A stretch of DNA of 64,000 nucleotides from Apiosordaria backusii. Lineage: Eukaryota; Ascomycota; Sordariomycetes; Sordariales; Lasiosphaeriaceae. The stretch covers positions 1,488,001-1,552,000 of the forward strand of contig JAUKTV010000003.1 of the NCBI GenBank assembly GCA_030549205.1, given 5' to 3'. Within the stretch, counting starts at the first letter, position 1; every line of letters begins with the position of its first letter. Below the pieces are notes generated by a model. The model made no database searches and was not told the DNA's origin. It saw only the letters and a list, made by a program, of their open reading frames with translations. Below are positions 47,201-56,901 of this stretch, piece after piece. A program made the translations under genes and the position numbers.

Positions 47201-47854
47201 GTCTCACCGGCTCCTGCAGACTGTCCTGCCGAACACCTCATCCTGCATCACTCTCGTCTCCCACCATCCAGTGAGGTGACGCCGACTAGCGAGCACGGCA
47301 GCGTCTTGGTGCCGTTGATCGGACGCACCACAGTCGACTTCCTGAACCAGTGAGTAGCTTGCCTTCTCCAAGTTGCCGGTTTGGCACAGCGTCTCTCCGC
47401 TCGTCACATCACCGTCTCCCGTCTCCTCGGTCGCATTTGCCCACGCTTCGCAGTTGTGCGTCGCCATCTTGGAGTTTATTGGCTCTTTTCGACCCGTTCT
47501 GTTTCGGCAACCCACAGTTGGGTCACCGGCTCTTTTGTCCCCCTACTTGCCCACGCAGTCATATTCATCGCTCTGACCACTGGCAAGGCGACAACAGATC
47601 GTGAAGTACGAACCTTTCGCGGGTTAGCGCTGCTCTTCCAACCACCCACGTTGTCGCCTAGCCAGTTGCACAACCTTATTGCAGTACAAGGCGTCTACTA
47701 CTCGGTATCCGAATTTTCACCATTCTTTATTGCGCTGCTCAGCTCGCATCTGCGAAGCCCTCGTCTCTGAGCTCGAGCTCTTCCAAAAAGCCTACGAGTA
47801 ACCGACATCATCAGATCGTTTTTCTTCGTCTATAGTGCGGTGGTCTAGGGGAAC
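44284..47854. other. 3.6 kb between the METTL16-type gene and the AAA+ ATPase
   Basis: The left end is the promoter of the - strand methyltransferase and the right end the promoter and leader of the + strand ATPase. Frames of 67 codons (45830-46033 -) and about 143 codons (45682-46113 -) overlap on the same strand in different frames, so at most one could be real, and no domain is recognised in either. A 293-codon frame at 46284-47165 (+) has the composition of chance translation. If the ATPase leader begins here it would be long and carry upstream ATGs. Confidence 0.45.
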
Positions 47855-50800
47855 ATGGAGTCAACCGATCAACACTCGGTCGAGGTGCGCGAAGGGAACC
47901 CGCAGGTCCCTGCTAACAGCGAGGATTGCAAGGCACCCGTCGAGAACAGCACACAACCGGCGGGCACGGAGAAGAAGACTAGCGAGAGAGTAAATGGAAA
48001 GCCAAAGGACAAGAAAAAGGCCCAGAAGAAGTCGTCGAAGACCAAGCGGAAGAAGAGCACCGATAACTCACCGTCTTCCTCCGACAGTGACATCGAAGAT
48101 GACACTCACGAACCCGACTCCACCTCGGACTCTAACGATAGCTCCTCCGAGTCCGAGAGCGAGTCCAAAAAGAAGCGAGTGACTAAGAAGCGTCATGAGG
48201 CTAGCAGATCCAAAAAGAAGACGCGGGCTAAGAAGTCGAAGAAGTCATCCAAATCTGAGGGATCTTCGTCTTCATTCAGCGAGTCTGAGTCTGACTCTGA
48301 CACGTCCAAGGCCGATAGCCTCGATGTCTCCGAGGATGAGATCAGCCAGCACGAGGCCACGATCAGACACCTCCAGTATTTGCTAGCGCAGCAGCAGCAG
48401 CAGCAGCAACAGCAACAGCAGGCACATAATCAACAGCAGTCTGCGCCGCCACACATGCAGTATCAGAGACAGAACTCGATGCCCTCTTACTCGTTTATTC
48501 CTGCCCGCCAGTACTCCAACGACGACTATGACGGTGGCGCGCCCCCAAGCTACCCCCCTCCCCGCAGTCCCAGGAGGAACTCGCGCTTCATCAGCCCTCC
48601 GGGCGGAAGGGGCGATTACGGCCATCGCGATCTCGATGCTGGCCTTTCAAACCTGATGATTCATCCCAACCTTCTCACCGACCCCAAACTTTTAGCCAAG
48701 GAGAAGAAGAAGCAGAAGAAAAAGGAAGAGGTGGCGAAGCTCGACTACAAGCGTGTTGACCAGGTTTGGGACAACTCTATTCACAACTACAAGCTCCAGG
48801 ACACGGCGGAGGGTTCGGTTGATTCGCAGTACCATGATTTCTTGTTTCACGTCCGTCGCACTTTTGATTGGGAGGGTAAATACAAGGCGACCATTGTTGA
48901 TATCAAGAGCAAGCCCCTCCGCGAGTGCCTGCAGGATGTGATGGGTAATATCAAGGGTGTGAGCTTGGTGGAGAGCACTCCGAAGCTGGATCCCAATTTG
49001 CTCTTCTTGTAAGTGACAGATTAGTCTTGGAGATGATGATCAATGCTAATCTTGCTGTTTGGATAGGTACCTGGATGATTTCAAAAAGCACCTGAAGGAG
49101 CTCAAGAAGCGCAAGGTCAAGGGGAGGAAGCGGAATCATAGGAAGGAACAGAAGCGCCTGGTGGACAAGCGCAAGCACCTGAAGGTTCTAATCAAGTACC
49201 TCGACAAGGACTATGCCGAGATCAAGAAGAGGTAAGTTCTGGAGTCGTTCAGTTTTCTGTCTCAATAGCTAATGATGCGGGCAGTCTGTACCCAATGCTC
49301 AAGAACGGGCTCATTACCTTCGATTTACTCTGGGCCCTCTGGAAGCCCAACACCCTCGCTTTTGCTCAGACTTATGGTTCCCCTGATGAGCCTCGCGTGC
49401 TCAAGATCGAGATTGCTGAGAAGCACTCCTCCTTCATGAAAGGCGACTACTACTACCTAGAGGGCAAGTACTTTGAGTACGACGGCAAGCAATTCGGTTA
49501 CGGCAGCGTCTCCGAAGAGATCGTGGAGTTCAGAGGCGCCCGCAAGATCACCAGCTTGAACTGCTACCCGCTCAGCTACCACAAGAACGAGGCCAAGGTG
49601 CGCAAGGAGCTGGTGGAGCGCGGCAAGAAGTTTGTCTCACTGGCTGGGGTGTATTACAAGAGCCACCAAGGCATGGCGTACTACAAGAAGAAGAAGGGTG
49701 TTGTGAAGGTCAATATCAATGGCCGAATTATGGTCGACCCTGCTATTCACAGGAGGATCAATCCCAACTACCCCATCTCCTTGGTGCGGCCGAAGGACCA
49801 CGATGTTTACTCGGACGACGAGAGTTCCGATGATTCAGATTGCAGTGGGTGCGGCTCTGATGAAGAGGAGAGTTACAAGCGGAACATGCGCGTATGCAGA
49901 CCCAATATGAACGGTCCGGAGAATACGACGGGCGAGAAGCTGGAAAAGGTGTCGGCTCAGAATGAGGAGGCTGCGGAGGATATTAAAGATGGCGAGGACG
50001 AGGACAAGAATGACGGGCCGAGAAATGACAGCAAGGACGCCAAGAAGATTCCCGAGTTCAGCGAGGAGGACTATTTGATTGCCTCTCCGGTGGTGCTCGG
50101 GTTCTCGTTTGCCGAGAAGCTTTGGCTTGAGTTTACCGTTTCGGGTGTCAAGGAGATACAGTGGAACGAGACGGCGTACGACTCGCTGGTGCTCGAGTCC
50201 AAGACGAAGGATATTGTCAGGGCACTGGTGGAGTCCCACAAATATCACGCAGCCGAGAGCATCGACGATGTGATTCAAGGGAAGGGCAGGGGTCTTGTCG
50301 GTAAGTTTCGTCCCTCGCCCACCGGTCTAGCTCTAGCTTTCAAGTAACTAACGGTCATTCCTAGCTGTCCTCCACGGTCCTCCCGGCACTGGCAAGACTC
50401 TCACAGCCGAAGGCATCTCCGAGCTGCTCAAATGCCCATTGTACATGGTCTCCGCAGGCGAGCTAGGCACTGACTCGCGCTTTCTTGAGAGCGAGCTCCA
50501 GAAGATCCTCGACATCTGCCACGCCTGGGGCGCCATTCTTCTTCTCGATGAGGCCGATGTCTTTTTGGAGAAGAGAAACATGCACGACATCCATCGCAAT
50601 GCTTTGGTGTCGATCTTCCTCAAGCAAGTTGAATACGTGCAAAACATCCTGATTTTGACCACCAACCGCGTTGAGGTATGTTGCCCCTTCCCTCCCCTCT
50701 TGTCAAACCAAACAACTCACTAACGTGACCCCAGACCTTCGATGACGCCTTCCAATCCCGCATCCATATCGCCCTCCGCTACGACAACCTCGACCACAAG

Positions 50801-51082
50801 GCCAAGAAAGCCATATTCAAGATCTTCATCGAGCGCGTCCGTGCTCACGAGGGGAGTAAGCTCGGGCCGTTTACGGATAGCGACTATGAGAACCTCGCCA
50901 GGAGGGAGTTGAACGGGAGACAAATCAAGAACACGGTTAGGACGGCCCAGGCTTTGGCAGTGAATAAGGGAGAGGCGCTGTGCATGAGCCATATCCGACA
51001 GGTGCTCGATGTGCAGGCAAACTTTGAGAGGGATCTGAAGGGCGGTCCGGGGTATCAGGAGGCTATGAGGAGTTATTTCTGA
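47855..51082 (+). CDS. Large AAA+ ATPase with charged disordered N-terminus (997 aa)
   Basis: Exons are 47855-49008, 49067-49231, 49285-50300, 50365-50675 and 50735-51082. All junctions are GT-AG and keep one frame. Residues 1-165 are Lys-rich and Ser/Asp/Glu-rich with alternating basic runs and S-x-S-D/E clusters. A polyglutamine run lies at 179-189, then a Pro/Tyr/Arg-rich stretch. The middle (~270-640) resembles the N-terminal domain of fungal AAA proteins and contains P-x-x-L-F-L-Y-L-D-D-F and the aromatic D-Y-Y-Y-L-E-G-K-Y. An acidic linker lies at ~665-740. The AAA module has Walker A G-P-P-G-T-G-K-T (783-790), Walker B I-L-L-L-D-E-A-D (836-843), sensor 1 L-T-T-N-R (876-880) and N-G-R-Q-I-K-N (sensor 2 region). 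All catalytic residues are present, so it should hydrolyse ATP. The substrate is unknown. A nuclear or nucleolar location is inferred from the N-terminal composition only. Confidence 0.92.
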
Positions 51083-51877
51083 TCGTCTTGGGGAACGTTG
51101 ATGGGGGTGATCTTCTGGGAAGTAACAGGGACTGGGGCCTTGGCTTTGGAGAGGATGAAGACGGTGGTGTGTGAAGGATGGGCTGGGAATAATGTGTGGT
51201 ATAGGTTGGATTGCTGTATCATTGACTACACTCTCCTGCTCTGATTATGTATTCCGATGCTAATGTATCTCACATGTTTTGATTAGTGTAGCTTGCGAAG
51301 GAGAGCCTTTCTCACGTTACAATCTACTACAATATTGTAATATCAGAAGTCAAATCACGATGGCCCTGTGCCGACCTCGATGTCAACAACGATAAAATCC
51401 AGGAGATCAGCGATTGGGACTTGCAGCTGAAGAGCAAACTAGTAGTGTACTGGCGGCAACGAGGATGCGATTTGGAACAATTCGCCGACGGACTGTGTCG
51501 AGACTCCGAGTCGATTTCCTCCTGCTTCTGGGACAGGAGAGATCAGGCATAGACCTGCATGCTTGAGCTCAATTGCCACGACGAAGTTCCATCGTGGGGT
51601 GATGTTGACAATGGCTTGTACGGGTTAATGCATCCAAGGGGTACAATTGGTCGTTTATTCGTCTGCCTACGCTAAGACATACCATGATGGAGTCAAAACT
51701 CCCCGCCCCCTGTACAACCCATCGACAGAGCTCAATGCCAAGCATCTAGATTGTAGACCGCTCAAAGCGGAGTTTTCAATTATATGTGTATAAAGTCTTG
51801 ACGATCTCATCTCTATCTGGGACATGAAGAAACTCACCAGCAGTCTGCAACCACTCAGTCAGTCCAACACAGTCATC
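51083..51877. other. Intergenic region upstream of the CVNH gene
   Basis: Holds the 3' UTR of the ATPase gene and the promoter of the secreted protein gene. A TATA box is described separately. No other gene seen. Confidence 0.5.
51789..51794 (+). promoter_or_regulatory. TATA box of the CVNH gene
   Basis: TATAAA 84 bp upstream of the ATG at 51878, inside TATATGTGTATAAAGT. A canonical TATA box at this distance fits a regulated, highly inducible fungal gene. Confidence 0.6.
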
Positions 51878-52402
51878 ATGAAGTTCACCCTCGCAACTCT
51901 CACCCTCGGCCTGGCCGCCCTCCCTGAGCTCGCCTCCGCCGGCTTCTCTTCTACGTGCAGCTGGTCCTGGCAGGAGCCCAAATATATCGTTGCCACTTGC
52001 AAGAGGAAGGATGGATCAAACCTCCGGACCAGGCAGGACATGAACCTGTGCGTTGGGGCGGACAACTGGACTGGCAAGTTGAAGACGCAGGATGTGTAAG
52101 TTTTCACTTCTATCATTTGAACCCATCCATGGACCATATTCTGACATGCTCTTTCATTGGGATGCAGTGGCAACGCCTTCAACCAGTGCTGGAATACCGC
52201 CAAGGCCAGCAACACCGAACTCAGGTCTACGTGCTGGGATTTCGATGAGTCGGATGTAACGAGCACGGTTAATATCGGTAAGTTTCTCCATCATTTATCT
52301 CTGTCTATCAGTTTCATTCGCTAACTTGTGTCACAAGATGGCATCATGAACAACGATGACGGATATCTGTGGTGCTATGGACACCGTAGCGCGCCCTACT
52401 AA
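51878..52402 (+). CDS. Small secreted cysteine-rich protein with CVNH-like fold (130 aa)
   Basis: Exons are 51878-52095, 52168-52277 and 52338-52402. Splicing keeps phase (GT|T, then G|AT) and places motifs correctly. Residues 1-21 are a clear signal peptide (M-K-F, hydrophobic core, cleavage after A-S-A). The mature part has six cysteines (27, 41, 58, 80, 95, 122). It follows the cyanovirin-N homology pattern: F-S-S-T-C at the start, C-x-x-x-x-G in the middle, M-N-L-C-V followed by G-K-L, and near the end V-N-I-D-G-I-M-N-N-D-D-G-Y-L. The family has sugar-binding members in fungi, so an extracellular or wall-associated lectin is a reasonable guess; the ligand is unknown. An in-frame ATG at 51824 lies upstream; 51878 was chosen because it gives the signal peptide. 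Its stop is only 75 bp from the stop of the converging transporter gene, so their 3' UTRs should overlap. Confidence 0.88.
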
Positions 52403-52477
52403 GCTGGGCTATTCAAGCTTTGTCTTTGTCATGAAATAATACTCGTTCAATCTTTTTCGTTACACATATCCACATGA

Positions 52478-55428
52478 TCACACCATGCTCCCACCCTTCC
52501 GCCCCGGCGTTACCTTCCTCTCTCTGTGTGCATTCTGAACAATCTCAAAAGCGTCATTCTCCTGAAAAACCAACCCATTATCCTCTAGAGCCTCGCTACC
52601 CCTCCGATCAAATCTTTTGCCGAGATACTCTGGCCCCAGCAGCGTCAAAACCACCACGTACGCGTAGACACACCCCATGAAAATGCAAATCACCTTTCCA
52701 TACTCGTATCTCTGTCCAAGCATCGTCCCATCCGGCCCCATCTCTGCTGGAAGTGGAAATTTCTCTCCAATGGTACTCTCGATCGTGCTTGATGCCGAAC
52801 TGACCAGATTCCCAAGCTGATACGAAGTGCCCACCACAAACGTGCGAAACCTCGCCGGGGACAACTCCATCAAATGAGCGGGTATAACCCCCCAAGCCCC
52901 CTGAACAGCAAACTGCTCCCAGAACGCCGCAGCAGCGATCTTTCCCCATCCCTTGTCGGCAACATTCGTAGAAGTATACGGGTACAGCAGTGCGCCCCCC
53001 AATCCACACATGACCAGGATACTCAGTCTGCGTCCAGCAAACTGGCTCATGAACCCAATCGTCGTGCCGCCAAGCATAGCCCCAACATTCGCGATAACCT
53101 GAACCAGCGTCCCTTGATCCCGAGAAAAGAGAAACTGAGTATCCAGCATCACCGGGTACAAGTCCTGTGAGCCGTGACTCATAAAGTTGAACCCCGCCAT
53201 CAACAGCACCATATAACTCAGCAGTAACCACTCCTTTCTCATCACCTCCTTCCCCTGCTCCCAGAAAATACGCGTCACCCCCTTTCTCCCCCCACCACCA
53301 GTCCCCCCATCCTCCCCGTCCCCGGATCCCTCTTCTTCATCCCGTTGTTGCTGCTGTTTAAGCTCCCTTTCCATCACCTGCTTCTGATACGCCCTCGTCT
53401 CCGGTAGCAACAACCGCAAGGCAATAATGAGAACAGGAGGGCAGGCTCCAAACCAAAACAGCGGGCGCCAACCATATGGAGTTGTGTCAACTAACGCCCG
53501 GGAGAAGGCAGTGGCGAGGAGGTACCCGAAGGCGTAGCCCTGCTGGAGGAGGCCGGACATCAGCCCGCGGGCCAAGGGGGGAAGGTCCTCGAGGGCGGTG
53601 GCGGCTGCGTTGCCGTAGAGGCCGCCCATGGCTATGCCGAAAAGGGCGCGGCAGGCGAGGAATTGGGGGTAGGTGTGGCAGAAGCCTGTCGCCTATATTA
53701 GAAAAGGGGAGGAGTTAGTAACGGTCAAAAGGTATGGGGTAGGTTGTTTTAAGGGGTGGAAGAAAAGGGGTTGTCAGGTGGGTGTAAAACAGGGATTCAA
53801 GGATGCCAAGCGATAAGATCTGCGCGGGAAGCGGAAAAGAAAGCTTGTTTTCAACCCCTGGATGTGACCTGTCCACTTGGACCCTTGGAAATGACATCAT
53901 GTGAGCTTATGAATAACATCCCGTTTCTGAGCCCTGCTGGGTTGATGTCTTACGTTCTCTCGCAATATTCAATACCCAAACTTCGAGCCTCAAGACGCCA
54001 CACAGCCCTTCTTCGAGGTCCCTTCCACCTTGAAAGACTTTCTGCCTTCTACCAGTAACGAATACTTCTCGTGGGAATTCCAGCAGCCACCCGATGCTTA
54101 AATACCTGCCACTGCCTTTCTCTTACAACTCAATAGTCTGCTCAATATCTTCTCTTTAGTTCAGTTACCCAACCATCATCATCATCATCATCACACGACC
54201 CCCAGCAGCCACCCGTCGAACCCAAGAGACCAAGCGAAGTGCCTGAAAAAGGAAGAATGTAACCTGACACTTCTCTCGGTCACACTCTCTCCCCCTCGCA
54301 GCCAAGCGCGCCCCCCACCCGTTCGCCCACCCCCTATCCCTCACCTACTCACCCCCCTCCCCCTCCGTCCATTGCGCTCTCGCAAACCACCGAAAGCATC
54401 CCAGTTTAACCCCCTTCCCCCCATTCTCTCTCAGCTGTCCATCGCACGTTCCCACTCCCTCCCCGTAAAAAACAACAAACGGTCCATTGTTCCATTGAAT
54501 ATGCCAAGGGAAACAGTCATAAAACCGCGGCAACTTCCCTAGCTTCTCTTCGTATTCTGTACTTCGTCCATCTTAGGAAAAGCTCAATAATCAGAATTCC
54601 AGAGTAAAAGGTGATGGTCTCTGCTTTAAGAAACAAAGGTGGTGTTTGCTAATGAAGTCACCTGCTCCTTAGTTGGTCTCTGGATACGATCCATATGACT
54701 GTACGACGCGCCCGGCATCCAAACGTTGCGGCTCACCGCCACCATCATCCGCAATTGTCGGCCAGAAGTAGGTAAACAAAACCATGCAACAACCAAACGA
54801 ACGAACGAAACAACCTAACCCCAAAGAAAAGAACTTACAAGCTCCAAAACAACAAACAACCCATTATTCACCACAAAAGGCCACCTCCTCCCCCACCGAT
54901 CACTCACAATCCCAAAAACCACCGCCCCGACGGTACGAAACATGAGCACGAGGGTGATCCCCCAGGTGATTTCTGTGCGGGAGCGGTTGAAGGAGGTGGC
55001 GAGGTCGGGGAGGGTGAGGGAGACGGTGAAGAAGTCGAAGGCGTCCCAGGTCTTTTTTCAGACTTCTGGGTTAGTATGTAAGGGCATGACGGGTATAAGG
55101 GCCAGGGGGAAGGTGGGGGGGGGGGGGAGCATCGGGTAGGCTGGAGGTGTGAGGGGCGGTAGTTGATGGTCTTGGTGATGGGCTGTGGTGTTGAGGAATA
55201 TAGAGAGAATGAAGGTTGATGTAACCTGTGGTATTGGTGGAAGAAGGAGTGGGGTGTGTGTGAAAGGGGGCATACCCAAGCAAAGAAAGCCACCAGAAAG
55301 AAAGCCCAGTTCTGGCGGTCTAGGGACCGTAGGAGATGGACAGGGTTGGGGATGTCGGAGAGGTGGGCTGACTTTGGGAGGAGGGTTGTGATTCGGGAGG
55401 GGAGGTATTGCAGGGGGGTGGTGGGCAT
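52478..55428 (-). CDS. JEN1: JEN1-type monocarboxylate:proton symporter, MFS (526 aa)
   Basis: Exons are 55428-55276, 55051-54839 and 53692-52478. The coding length is in frame, and the joins recreate the family sequence A-W|T-W-D-A-F-D-F-F-T-V-S and V-L-E-L|A-T-G-F. The protein is a 12-helix MFS transporter of the SHS/JEN family. Diagnostic blocks are T-W-G-I-T-L-V-L-M, D-R-W-G-R-R-W-P-F (~112), F-G-I-A-M-G-G-L-Y-G-N-A-A-A-T-A-L-E-D (~140-158) and L-L-Q-Q-G-Y-A-F-G-Y-L-L-A-T. The substrate signature N-x-x-S-H-x-S-Q-D lies at 291-299; the usual final Thr at position 13 of that motif is Val here (303). The central loop is Glu/Gly-rich. Family members import lactate, pyruvate and acetate at the plasma membrane. 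The second intron is 1,146 bp, very long for a fungus, and the first is 224 bp with a G-run. A Zn2Cys6 regulator lies upstream on the same strand. Confidence 0.92.
54174..54195. repeat. CAT/ATC trinucleotide microsatellite in the transporter intron
   Basis: About seven tandem CAT units on the + strand, within the long second intron of the transporter gene. Confidence 0.75.
55115..55127. repeat. Run of 13 G
   Basis: Uninterrupted G homopolymer (+ strand) within the first intron of the transporter gene; C-run in the transcript, not far upstream of the acceptor. Length may be affected by sequencing error. Confidence 0.75.
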
Positions 55429-56901
55429 TTTGGAGGCTGGGGGAGGCGTGGAGGTGTTGTACGTAGACGCCAAAGGTAAAGATAAAGGCGTGAATTTGTT
55501 GGATGCAGGTGTCCAGTTATTGTGGGTAAGCGTGAGGGTGTTGTAGATAGGCGTTGATGATAAAAGTTAAACGTTAGGCTGTCGTAGGTGGGTGTTGGTG
55601 ATAATGATGTTGATGTTCAGGAGGAGGTTGATAGCCGTTGTGGATAATCATGTACATGTTAGTGGGTTGAAAGCAGGCGTCTAAACTGGGGAAGTAGGGA
55701 TTCGAATGCGGTTCTTCGGCGTTCAAACATATCAAAGTGCCTTGAAACCAGGCAGGTATGCCTCAAACATCCTCGGTGAGTGTTCGAAAATGGACACGTT
55801 AGGAGACTGGGTGGTGACTGCAATGAACCCTCAGCCTCAGTCGTGATGTCCTCCCAAAGTAAACAAAATACCACCAACTTCCCTGCCAAGAAAAAGAGCT
55901 GATCGAAGGAAAGACATACCCATCCCCATTCCCAAAAAAAACCCGACATCGCTCCTCTTTCCTCCTCATTACCCCGACTTCAACTGCATACACTAACGCG
56001 GTATTACCCTCCCACACCAATCCTATGCAAGCACCTGAGCAAATAATGGGCTGCACAGCATCAACACCACCACCACACCCATCACGCCGACCGTTGGAAC
56101 CAACGAAAACGGTGCCGATCAACGGCCTGGTGGTCTGGATTGAATCACATGAATCAAAACCACCATGACCCCCAGAAAAACCGACATCGTTTAATCATCG
56201 TCTGAACTTGGTTCTAGCCTGAGTCATGCACCGGCTTTCTTTTCCGGGCTCACGGATGCGATCAAGCACCGAGATCGATCATACAGCAAACATGCATTGC
56301 AGCATTACACAGGACTTTGCAGGTAGAACAGTGAACAACATGGCATGAGCCAATACAGGCAAATAGATTAGGTAAGAGTTCCATATCACACACTGCCTCC
56401 TTAGAAAAAAAAGTACACCCATAGTATCCCACCCAGACGCTTTTACCCCTGATTTGATCCAGCCTGACCTTAGCATCCGTAGAAAAAAAGAACCCCCTTG
56501 GTGATATCCCTTCATCGCCAAACTCCTTGCAAAAGCAGTCATTCATTTCGCCCAACACCCCCCCCCCCCCCCCCCCCTTTTTCCATCGAATTAACCCAGC
56601 CAGACAAAGACTCCATGGAAGAAAAATAAGACAACAAGTGTCAGAGACGTACATCCCCTGACAAGAACAATGCGAAGAAAAACAAAAGAGCCAAGTATTT
56701 TACAAACGATGCCACGAGAAATAATTTACAGAAAAATGGGTGCGCATCGAAAAAGCCAGGGTTTCCACCAAAAGGCGGCTGGCATACTTTCTCTAGCTGG
56801 GACCGGTTTGTCTGCAGGCAACAACTAGCCTAGCTTGGTGCACTCCCACTTTTGTCTCGGTTAGCTTGGTTGACTCCCAAGAGGGAGAAAGTGGAAATCA
56901 C
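55429..56901. other. Intergenic region between the Zn2Cys6 gene and the transporter
   Basis: 1.47 kb containing the 3' end of the regulator gene and the promoter of the transporter, both on the - strand. It includes a 20 bp C homopolymer at 56558-56577. Short frames (55659-55949 -, 56262-56654 -) look like chance. No gene seen. Confidence 0.5.
56558..56577. repeat. Run of 20 C
   Basis: Uninterrupted C homopolymer on the + strand, in the region upstream of the transporter gene. The exact count may be affected by sequencing error. Confidence 0.75.

Noticed and set aside
47838..47895. tRNA-like A-box (GCGGTGGTCTAGGGG) just before the ATPase start
   Set aside because: No matching acceptor stem or B-box (GGTTCGANTCC) follows at the right distance, and the segment runs into the coding start.
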